Below, one piece after another: positions 33,581 through 43,019 of a stretch of DNA of 64,000 bases. Both the position numbers and the translations under genes were made by a program. Position 1 is the first letter of the stretch. Each line of letters opens with the position of its first letter. Source of the stretch: Harmothoe impar (Eukaryota > Annelida > Polychaeta > Phyllodocida > Polynoidae); the NCBI GenBank assembly GCA_947462335.1, contig OX381707.1:21144404-21208403 (forward strand). Reading direction: 5' to 3'. Under the pieces are notes generated by a model. The model did no database searches. It saw only the letters and a program-made list of their open reading frames with translations, and was not told the DNA's origin.

Positions 33581-33763
33581 TTTTAAAGAATCCATGTAGT
33601 CGTCATACGAATGTCCACACTGGTCTAATGGGAATTCGGTCATGAGAGTGTGTCTCCGTCTAAGCCATTCTTTGTTTGAAAGTCCCCTGTCGGGTAGATT
33701 TGGCGACGTAAATCGCACTTCGAGACCTTCGCTACTTGGCTTCACTTTAGAAGAGGACGCCAT
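33581..33763 (-). CDS. Candidate alternative first coding exon of the TRPM gene (b)
   Basis: The ATG at 33763 sits in CCAAGATGGCG, a strong Kozak and YY1-type start. It opens 61 codons ending MDSLK at a GTAAGA donor, phase 0. It contains LSNKEWLRRRHTLM, related by eye to LSRDEWLSHQKRM of exon 38799-38969, which suggests duplicated first exons. Joining it to the 32590-32766 exon would hit a stop codon. Joining it to 31849 keeps the frame open. Confidence 0.65.
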
Positions 33764-34859
33764 CTTGGCTTTTATGTTATCGTCTACCGCGTTTCACACT
33801 GCATATGGCGGCTGTTAAAGGGTAAACCAAACACATATATACATCAAAAACGTGCTTTATGTTTAGTACATTTTAAAACAAGGAGAAATGGGGTTATTAA
33901 TTCAGACAACTTCAATGGTGATGGTAAGTCAAGGCGATGGCTGTATAGAACATAGAAGGAAAAGACCTCATTCAAGACAAGAGCAAAATGAAGACTTGTT
34001 TTGGGATAAACCTCTTCTAGCGGGGCACGTGAGTGGGAAGACAGACTTTTCCATATTTCCTTGGGTGGGGAGTGGATGGGTGGAAATAGGACAAAGTTGT
34101 TCTGTAGTAAGTCCATCCGTCCATCTTTATCACCAATGGATAATGGACCTACCGTTGTGATATCATTAGAGCACCAGGCTCGCATTGGCGCGGGGTACAA
34201 GGTCTGAAAATATGTCTTAAGCACTTAAATAGGACCTGGAATGAGCGCCTATCTTGTACGTGTATAAGCACATGGTGAAACAGCCTTGGCCACACTAAAG
34301 AGCGCCCCGGCGTTTACATGTATCCTGACAGCACCTTATGTTAATTTATGGAGCTGGATTTGAGTATTTACCAAGCTCAGAGTGGCACCTCTGCTAGAGA
34401 ATTGAACCCCGCAGATACGGCTTCTGCGTCTGCCTCAGTGTGAGGGGGAGTGCCAAACCAAACGCCTCTACTGACGTTCCTGGCAACAAATTACATCGCT
34501 AAAGGAATAATCTAAACCACACTACTCACAGCAAGTCATATCTACAAAGTGTGTAATTAGTTGTATTGGGTTATGATTAAAACCAGAACCAAGTCCATTG
34601 AATATTAGAACACATCTCAACTGGACCACAGTTACCCCACATTGGCACTAAAAAAAACGTGTTAACCCTTTAAAAAATATACAGCAGTCCAACATTATAG
34701 CACTCCAATGCACTATATGGATATATATCTAAAACTGGACATCGACATCCATGTAACAGAATCCTTCCAACAGAAATCTATATTTAGTAGAAGTAGAAAT
34801 CCATGAATATCTATATGAAGGAGAACACCATGTTCATGCCTATGAATATGTCTGTGTGT

Positions 34860-35395
34860 ATGTTCATTTAAAGATTCAAGATTGCAACCATTCATTGAAT
34901 GCCACCATGCTTTCAATGTAATCTCGAATTGCAGTTGCAGTAATTTGATACTAATAAAAAAAAAATCCATTCCATTTTTCTTTCATGAACAGTTGGCATC
35001 CCATAGATTCAAGATGGCTATCACTCATTGAATGTCCCGATGCTTGAAATGCAATCTTGACTTGTAGTTGCATTAATTTGATACTATCAAAAAAACAAAT
35101 CCTATTTGATTTTTCCTTCATTCAACCCATTCAAGATGGCTACCATTTACTAAATGCCACAATGCTTTCAGTGCAATGAAGAATTATAGTTGCATTAATT
35201 TGTATAATTCATAAAAGAAAATTTCTATTTGATACCTTTTTCAAACACAGTTGGCACCCCATAGGTTTAGGATGGCCACCATTCATTGAATGCCACAATG
35301 CTTTAAATGCAATCTTGAAATGTAGTTGCATAAATTTTATACTGTTAAAAAATCCAATTTAGTTGTTCTTTTCATGAAGAGTTGGCACCCCATAG
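34860..35395. repeat. 130-bp satellite, left block
   Basis: The marker GTTGGCAYCCCAT recurs at 34992, 35250 and 35381, about 129-131 bp apart allowing for one skipped site. Units also share ATTGAATGCCACAATGCTTT and TTGTAGTTGCATTAATTTGA. Confidence 0.9.
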
Positions 35396-37093
35396 GGCCA
35401 AAAAAAAAAAAAGTTGTGTTTCCGGTCACCCGACCCTACCTAGCAAAACAGGGCCGACCCTAATTTTTTTTTGGACATTTTGGGATTTTTTTTTTTTGAT
35501 TTTTTTTTTTTTTTTTTATTTTTTTTACCTCAATTATTTCTCTTATTCTTTTTTCAAAGGCACAAGGAGGCTGGGTATACCTCATACTTAGTGAAAAGGA
35601 ATCGACCCGTTTTTAAAACTAATTCAAATCATTATTAGGCTGCATAAAAATAATTTTTAGCTGTACAGACACCGCCCGCACCCTTTGAAAAGGGCCGCAT
35701 GGAAGCTTTTTTCATAATTTTACAAAAAAGAATCATCAAAATCCCCGCACCTCAGATTCTTTTTAAATAAAACATATATAAAAATTTCCGCCCCTCTTTG
35801 GGGGCATATGGGGGCAACCAGTTGGACGATTTTCATCAACTTTATAGTTCAGGAATCCCCAAAATGTTCTCTTTCATGTCCCATGAGTGACTAGCATACT
35901 GTTGCCACATGTAAAATAACGTATGCCTGGTTACATGATGCCTCATTTTTTAAATATTATGGGAAGACCACTATCTGACTTTGCAAAAAAATAAAAAGAC
36001 CTCCCTCATCAATTGAATTATATAAAAAAAGAAAAAGCCACCTCCCTCGTGCTCTAGAAAATTAAGAACAAAATAAAATAAAAAGCCTCCCTCCCTCACC
36101 GTATTCTTTCAGAAAGTGTCCGCAAAGCTCATAATCATTTTTATGCAGCCTAAGTTAAAAAGCAGTGTTGCCGAAAACTTTTTCCAGACGCAGGCCATAG
36201 TGCCATGCGTCTTGGGATCTTACGCAGGCCTTTTTCCTGTCACCCAGGTCATTTATACTTTGGCCTGTAATAGAAACTTTCTTTTAATTGACAGGGACCT
36301 AATAATGGCATATTGAGTTGTTTCCCTCTATGCGAACTTATAGAATCCATTGCAAAATGTTTGAATATTAAGGTAACTCTAACTGACTCTAACTTCCTTA
36401 ATAATTGGAATATTTCAAAAATTCTTTCATTGTTGGAAAGCTGGGATCATGGCCGGCCATTGCGGCCGGTGTCCAGGGAGCCTACAAGGGTTTTTACAAG
36501 TATATTATAGTACCAAAACGGCGATTTTCAGACCCCAGATGCGGGTTATAAGATTCTTCCAAACTCGGGGTGTGGATTATACGCAAGGTGCAAGTTATAC
36601 GCGGGAATTTACTGTATACAAATTCGTGATTTTTGGAATACGGTAGTACATTATAGTATGACTATATTGGATAAATATTTGCTCTGTGAGATTTCCCCCC
36701 TGCCCTCAAGATTTTTTACCCCCCCCCCCCCCCCGGCACGCTGAAAGTCGCGCGCGTTCATGCCCTTTTGTGGCATAGCAACGCCCGGGCTTTTCCCCTC
36801 GAAACAGGTTGAATTTTTTTTACCCCCCCCCCTCCCAAGAGGGGTCTAAATTCTTTACCCCCCCGGTCAAGGGGTCCACATTTTTTACCTCCCCCCCCAG
36901 ATCCATCACCCCCCCTGTTGTTAGAAAATGAGCACTCCCTTAGGCATTTACGCAAGATTTTATGGTACTACCCACGATAGTTTAACTTGCAATCCAAGGT
37001 CCCATCAAAAAAAAAAAAAAAAAAAAAATTCCGACCTACCTACCTAGCTTTTTTCATGATGTTACCGGAAACACAACTTTTTTTTTTTTGGCC
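35396..37093. mobile_element. 1698-bp Harbinger-like nonautonomous element with TAG target duplication
   Basis: Starts GGCCAAAAAAAAAAAA then GTTGTGTTTCCGGT; ends with the exact inverse ACCGGAAACACAAC plus T-tract and GGCC. TAG directly flanks both sides (35393-35395, 37094-37096). It sits inside the 130-bp satellite; removing 1701 bp leaves the markers at 35381 and 37211 exactly 129 bp apart. No transposase ORF is seen. The interior holds a family 3 copy (36490-36620), a family 2 copy (about 36690-36945) and a GCAGTGTTGCCGAAAAC fragment at 36163. PIF/Harbinger is suggested by GG-starting ends and a 3-bp duplication. Confidence 0.8.
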
Positions 37094-37640
37094 TAGGTTC
37101 AAGATGGCCACCAGTCATTGAATGCCATAACGCTTAAATGCAATCTTGAATTGCAGTTGCATTAATTTGATTCTTAAAAAAAATACTTTCTTTTCTTTCT
37201 TTCATGAACAGTTGGCACCCCATACATTCAAGGTGGCTACCAGTCATTGCATGCCACAATGCTTTAAGTGCAATCACAAATTGTAGTTGCATTAATCTGA
37301 TACTAATAAAAAAACTAATTCTATTCTTTTTTTTAAATTTGTGAACAGTTGGCACCCCATATATTTAAGATGACTACCATTGATTTAAGATGCTTAAAAT
37401 GCAATCTCGAATTGTAGTTGCATCAATTTAATGCTAATAAAAAACAAATTCTTACAGATTTTTCTTTCATGAATAGTTGGCACCCCATAAGGTGGCTACT
37501 ATTCATATTAATGCAAATACAATGCTTTAAGTGCTAAATTACGAATTGTAGTTGCATTAATCTGATACTAAAAAAAATAAAATTTTCTATTTGATTTTTC
37601 TTTCATGAACAGTTGGCACCCCATAAATAAAAAATGCACC
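37094..37640. repeat. 130-bp satellite, right block
   Basis: GTTGGCACCCCAT at 37211, 37348, 37476 and 37612 continues the left block's period. It directly follows the insertion. Confidence 0.9.
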
Positions 37641-38222
37641 CAGCACCCAGGTCAACAGCTATATACGGACACATGAACCTCCCCTGCCTGTTCTCCTTCA
37701 ATGCAGAGTGAAGTGGGTGGGAGGGGGTGACCATCAACAGTGCATAAACACTTTGATTGGATGACAATGCAGTTTTTATATTACAACCCTAAATTTGTGC
37801 AACGAAAATCATCAAGAAATACTAAGTATTTTTTCCAAAGAATAGCTTTTCTAGAATGGCTCGATACTCAGAAATCCTACTGCGAATAAAAAAATGTCAA
37901 ATTCTGATTCTAAACACCTGAAAAATGAGAAATGCTGGCGTTCACGGTTTATGTAGGAAATGTACTAAAAACACCAAAAATATGCAACAAAACCCTAATT
38001 TTCTCAAAAACTGTTCAGTAGGATTTTTTCTAACTGAGGTTCCAGTGTTTTCTACCCTCATATTACACATTGGCATAGAGAATATATTGGCACCTAGTCA
38101 GGATTTTGCCCTAGAAGCAATCTGTGAGGCAAAAAACAGCCAAAATGAGCCACTGGTCTGAAGTATAAAACTGGGCATCGATCACTATAGAGCTACAAAG
38201 AGAGAGAATCGATGTCCAGTAA

Positions 38223-38435
38223 TAAGGACCACAGTGCATTAATGTGTTTACGAGTCTGCCATTGGCCGTCATGATGCATTAATGCAGCCCTGAAATGTCT
38301 ACTCTGGAGTGTATCACCTCCATATGATACTTGAGTTACTCACCAGGGATGCATTCATACATTATACCGATGAAGGGCATAGCTAGGGCATAATATGTAC
38401 AATAAAGCATTATGCGGTCATTATTAAGGTTAACA
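38223..38435. mobile_element. MITE family 1 copy (diverged)
   Basis: AAGGACCACAGTGCATTAAT and AAGCATTATGCGGTCATTAT are inverted ends. Confidence 0.7.
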
Positions 38436-38524
38436 TTTACCAAACCAATTTGCGACGATCGCAGACCAGAATTGAGTTTTAGTACTTCACATGTCCACAG
38501 CCATCCCACAATTACAACCATATT

Positions 38525-38748
38525 TAACCCTTTAAGGGCTGCATAGTGTTTTAATGTGTCATGCCCCATGAATGCAGCACTGGCGAGTCTACTCGCCAGA
38601 GCTTCATTCATGCATCATGACGACCCTTTGGGAGTGTATCAACCCTGCAGGTCTGCATGATGCTTGAATGCAGCTTCGGCGGGTTACTGGCCAGAGCTGC
38701 AGTGGGGCTTAGTGCATTAAAGCAGTATGCATCCCTTAAAGGGGTGAC
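38525..38748. mobile_element. MITE family 1 copy
   Basis: TTAACCCTTTAAGGGCTGCA to TGCATCCCTTAAAGGGG, with GCATCATGACGACC inside. It ends about 50 bp below candidate first exon c. Confidence 0.85.
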
Positions 38749-38798
38749 ATTCACTGAACCACTCGTGACCATCCCAGACCAATCATGGTGGTTCTTAC

Positions 38799-38969
38799 TT
38801 CTGCGCGGCTGAAGTTTTCTTTCAGACCACTGTCACTCCCTTTGAGCCCTGGGCAAGACATCCTCTTCTGATGACTCAGCCATTCGTCACGGCTCAGCGG
38901 AACCTCGTCCGCTGCCGTAAGAGATTGCTTTTTTGGGAGAGGAGCTACCTTTTGATTGTTGATATCCAT
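38799..38969 (-). CDS. Candidate alternative first coding exon of the TRPM gene (c)
   Basis: The ATG at 38969 opens 57 codons (MDINNQKVAPLPKK ... NFSRAE) ending at a GTAAGA donor in phase 0. A TGACAG acceptor lies directly before the ATG, so a 5' leader exon is possible. It resembles exon b around the EW core. The 40183-40452 exon cannot be spliced into this acceptor without a stop. Confidence 0.6.
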
Positions 38970-39059
38970 AGCTGTCAGGAATTAAAAATCGAAAATTTTG
39001 GAAAGATTTTCACATAACAATGTAGACATATGTAGCCAAATGCTAATGCCAATTAATAC

Positions 39060-39165
39060 CGTCTCTGCTGTATGTCACGAGTGGGGGCTAGAGCAGTATC
39101 CCACGAAGCAGCAGGCTTAGTGGGATGCGCCCCAGCCCCCACGAGTGAAATACATCAGTGGTATC
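39060..39165. repeat. Short inverted-repeat element (CACGAGTGGGGGCT)
   Basis: GTCACGAGTGGGGGCTAGAG and CCCCAGCCCCCACGAGTGAA are inverted. The same end (CCACTCGTGAACTACATCAG) closes the satellite region at 49735. Related element ends at two loci. Confidence 0.6.
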
Positions 39166-39534
39166 AATGTACATGTACCAGTACATGTACTGAATTTTTT
39201 CCTTAAAAAAAAAGAAAAAGAAATCATGCAAAAAATGGAGGAATTTCGTTTCATAATACTTGGCCTGAAGCATTTCTAATACTATCAGCTGTGCCTATAT
39301 TAATAATCTTGTCTTGTTGCCAATCTTGATCCACCTTGCTTTCCGCAGATTTCAGCTTTTCAGTGTAGATTTATAGCCTGGCATTCTACTGCGGAACACA
39401 GTTGTGGTAAGCATGCTATTATAAAGTCATCCTTAATATGATCTACGGACCAAAACTTACACAACACAGATTGTAACTCATTCTGCCACACCTAAGCAAT
39501 GCTAGCATAGAGAAGAGCTTGGTGTCAGATGTCA

Positions 39535-39715
39535 GGGAGTGGTCACTTTAAGCAACAGGGAGGGGGGGGGGGCAAAGAAAGTCAGCCCTTTTTAGCGAAA
39601 AAGCCTGCACATTATTTTTGCCACGATCAATTTGAACCCTACTGAGGGGGCACGAGAATTGACCTGCACATCCGCATCCTAGCTCCCGTTGCTAAAATAA
39701 TGACCACTCCCTAAA
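39535..39715. mobile_element. MITE family 2 copy
   Basis: AGGGAGTGGTCACTTTAAGC and AAAATAATGACCACTCCCTA face each other around a G tract. The rest of 38970-40182 has no gene seen. Confidence 0.8.
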
Positions 39716-40182
39716 TGGTTAACGCATAGCATAAATCATCAGCATAGCTCTACAAATATAAAAATCATTTGAGTTGGGGCGGTTATGTAAAAGCAGCATA
39801 TTATAATGGTAGAATGTATTGTTTGAAGCTAGTATTATACTTTTTTAGGTGACTGCCTATTGCTATCATTTCAGCGCTTCTTTAATATCAATATTTCATA
39901 ATCATTCTTTTGTGCCAATTGTGGTTGCTCCAACACGATTAACATGGCTGTGGACTGCCATCTGACTCTCAGCCAAAATTATAGTGTGATTTATACCGGG
40001 GATTTATAGTATGATAGTAACCGTTGGCATGTCGGTATGTGTTTCGGGTAGGGGGTCCCTACACTGATTCAGTAGTGTGTAAAAGTCCCAGAAAATGCCC
40101 TCTGATAACAATAATTTCAAACCACCACCGTTTAATAGAAGCATTAAGATCAATCTTGCCGTCACATTGTTTCAGGACTTAC

Positions 40183-40452
40183 ACGATATAAAACCTCCAG
40201 GTTGTGAAAGGACATTGCCAGGGGGTCCACAGACGCCTTACTATGGTCATCTCCAAAGTCAACCTCGCTCCCCGTGCGACTATCCTGTCTCAAACCAAGC
40301 CCACCCGAATCAGGCCGGGAAATTTGCCGGGAACTTTTCCGCCGTAGCGACACTCTGCGGGGTAGGGCGTATGCGTCTCCCCATGGTGATTGAGAGAAGG
40401 AGTGCGATAGTTCGGCACTATCGGCACAGGGCGCGACTCTATTGGATCTCAT
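40183..40452 (-). CDS. Candidate alternative first coding exon of the TRPM gene (d)
   Basis: The ATG at 40452 (context CCACCATGAGA) opens exactly 90 codons ending EVLYR at a GTAAGT donor, phase 0. The product is polar and basic (LPRRVSLRRKSSRQISR), with kinase-site-like RRxS motifs. It resembles no exon a-c. Membership in the TRPM gene rests on strand, phase and position only; it could belong to another transcript. Confidence 0.45.
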
Positions 40453-40969
40453 GGTGGTGGATATTGATTACAGGATTGTGGGTTGGCCAACATACAGTGT
40501 GTGTGTAGTCAACTAGACGTATATTACACCACCTGGGGTGGGAAAGGCAAACCCAGAGGTATGTGCACCTGTAGGCTAGTAATGGTATATTGTAAGTTGT
40601 CGCCGGTCTGAAAATAAAGTACAATATGCTAGGTTTAATACAAGTGTTCAACTCTTGGATCAATAAATGGAAACTTTATCGCATATATATTTTGGCTTAT
40701 GACTCCAGAACAAAAGGTGCAAGCTAGTGTTTCTGCAACTTCAATGTCAGCATTTCTTAATTATAACACTGGCCTAGAATCATTGATCTGCAATACAACA
40801 TGAAAATGGGGTCAATAGAACCAAATAACAAGTGTTGAATTACTAATCTGTTTATGTCCTCAGGTCGATATGGGGACAGGTATTGGTGACAGCCAACACT
40901 CAGAGTGTGAATAAATCATGTCACACTGAATTAGAAACACAGGTCAAATACATTATGCACAATGGAAAC

Positions 40970-41336
40970 TTTAACCCTTTCAAGGCTGCACAGTGTCATG
41001 AGACATTACGCCCTATTGGACTGTATCAACCCCATAGCGTTGGTATAATGCTATGTCAGTACTGGCGAGTCACATGCCAGGGCTGCATCCATGTATTATG
41101 TACCATTACGACAACAGGGATGTAAGTCAGGATAGATAGACAAATCTGAAAACTAGAATCTTGCTGCAATAATGTCAACTGCCAGATGTCAAGCCTATAC
41201 AGCCGGTTGTGGTCCTACCTCACTCTGAATGTATAGGCTACCTCTGATGATGGTATGAAATCTATCTGAACACTTACATCCCTACGACAAAATGCATAAT
41301 GCATTAAGGTATCATGCGTCACTTATAGAGTTAAAT
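40970..41336. mobile_element. MITE family 1 copy with internal insertion
   Basis: TTAACCCTTTCAAGGCTGCA at the left and GCATCATGCGTCACTTATAG at the right are inverted ends. The middle (about 41115-41285) is longer than in other copies. In 40453-43019 I see otherwise only this, a dispersed repeat near 41577-41656 shared with 16283-16376, and the family 2 copy below. Confidence 0.6.
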
Positions 41337-41935
41337 CTACCAGGTAGCTGAGCTGGCCCCTTGATGGGTGGTAAATGTGCTGAGCATTTATGGTACTACC
41401 CACGCCATTGCCCACTTGAACCAGCCCACATGTTGCTTTAGGCCTACTGTATTATTTCCTAGGTCGTCAGATAAATGTCAATTTTCCCCTCATTCCCTTC
41501 AGTCTTAATGGTTGAAAGACCATACAGTATGTTTCATCACAGTCAATCCATTTACCAAAATGGAATAATGAAACCTGACACCCAGAGCGTCTGTGGTGAC
41601 CAGTACACTGAGAAAAGGAGAGGTACAGGGGCCCAGTGTAGCTTACATAACAGGTTGATGTAAGAGATGGGCAAGATACCCTATTTTCTTAGTCAGTCAG
41701 GGGCCTCTATCCTTTCTCCTACCCTGCATATTTATTCTTATAATAAATTCTGTGTTAATGCAGTCATTTTAGCGCCACAAGACATGCTTTTTCATGTTCT
41801 ATCTGGCCTGTATTTGTTATATACCTAATAACTGATATATCAACATATCAAGACCAAAATATACCTCATGCTGATAACCTATGAAAATTGATAGCAATGA
41901 CATCCCAGTTCAGTTGTGACCTAGGTAAGCCGTAA

Positions 41936-42174
41936 GGGAGTGTTCATTTATTAATTATGGGGAGGGGGGGGGTGGTGAGATTTCGGGTGGAGGGCCGAAA
42001 TTTTGTTACGCCCCCCCCCCCCTCGAGAACACGTGGGGGAGTGGAAAAATTACAACCCCTGCCAAAGGGGGGGGGGGGACAAATTTTGACCCCTGGCAAT
42101 TTGGGGGTCGGATGCCTTTGACATTTCTTTTGCGGACTTGCTAATATATTAATGAGCACTCACTTAGGCCGCTG
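41936..42174. mobile_element. MITE family 2 copy
   Basis: AGGGAGTGTTCATTTATTAA and ATATTAATGAGCACTCACTT are inverted, enclosing long G and C runs. A poly-C rich remnant follows to about 42298. Confidence 0.75.
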
Positions 42175-42691
42175 AAATGACCCCCCGCCCCCACACACCC
42201 CAAGGCCGAAAGATTGCCCCCCCCCCCTCCGAGAGGGATATGAAAAAAAAAACACTTTTTTAAAGCCCTAGGCCCTACGCCCCCCCCCCCCCCCGCCTCA
42301 ACATCTGAGGTGTGAATAAGAATTCTTACTGACACCTCCTGGAGGTGTGAATAAGAAATACCAGCCACACCTCCTCGAGGTGCAAATAAGAATTCTTATC
42401 CACACTGTTGTGAGACACACCTCAAGCGAGTCAAGGATGTGCGAATAACAGGGCCTCCCAGGCTGCCTGCTGTATCATGATATCGCCGGCCTCCTAGTCC
42501 ACAGACTTGAATTAGCAGACTAGCTGACCTAGCTGACTTTCAGAAAGGGACTGGCACACATTGGCAATAAACATAACGTTTTAGCGACAAGGATACTTAC
42601 CGTCAAGTTCTAGGGACTATATACATCAAAACAAGGTATCCACAAAAGTGATCAGTCGATCATTTTACAGTGTTTTTCCCTTGGACATGAT

Positions 42692-42886
42692 CTACTCATG
42701 TGGCTTTCCCACCACAGCGCGCACCTGCAAATCAAGCGCGGGCACGTTGCCCCGTAACGTTGTAAACATCCTTTTGGGGCCCGTAAGGGGTAGTATATCA
42801 TCACTGTATTCCAGATAACTCAGGGTGTACCGAATGCCTGGATAAACAGACAATTTAGTAACAATATTTACATGAATTGTATACAT
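42692..42886 (-). CDS. Possible lone exon or gene fragment, unknown
   Basis: A minus-strand frame reads GIRYTLSYLEYSDDILPLTG and FTTLRGNVPALDLQ, ending HE then TAG. TTTATCCAG at about 42846-42838 could be an acceptor. An ATG at 42886 would give 64 codons. The residue composition looks protein-like, but no family is recognised and no partner exon was found. A GTGCGC after LDLQ would leave phase 0 and could make it a fifth TRPM first exon; the donor is weak. Confidence 0.3.
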   Translation of the reverse strand: MYTIHVNIVTKLSVYPGIRYTLSYLEYSDDILPLTGPKRMFTTLRGNVPALDLQVRAVVGKPHE

Positions 42887-43019
42887 ACCTGCTATATAAC
42901 ATTTGGTAATTCGTGTTTGAAACTGAATTACTTATCAGTTAGTTTCCGAATAATCCTTGAACTCTGAAGGGTGCTCAGTTCAGTATTTCCGGTGGAGCGA
43001 ATAAACAAAAATCGGAAAG

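Larger units (their letters stand above)
34672..38222. mobile_element. Composite repeat element with ACTGGACATCGA ends and a 130-bp satellite core
   Basis: AACTGGACATCGACATCC at 34735 and AATCGATGTCCAGT at 38209-38222 are inverted ends. A second, inverted copy of both flanks lies at 54271-55482 with a different core. Inside are the 130-bp satellite (split by the 35396-37093 insertion) and single-copy DNA at 37640-38160 that matches 54310-54620. From 33764 to 34671 no gene is seen. Confidence 0.65.

Noticed and set aside
40095..40508. Plus-strand 137-codon frame
   Set aside because: It overlaps the minus-strand exon 40183-40452, which has a Kozak ATG, a GTAAGT donor and matching phase; the plus frame has none.
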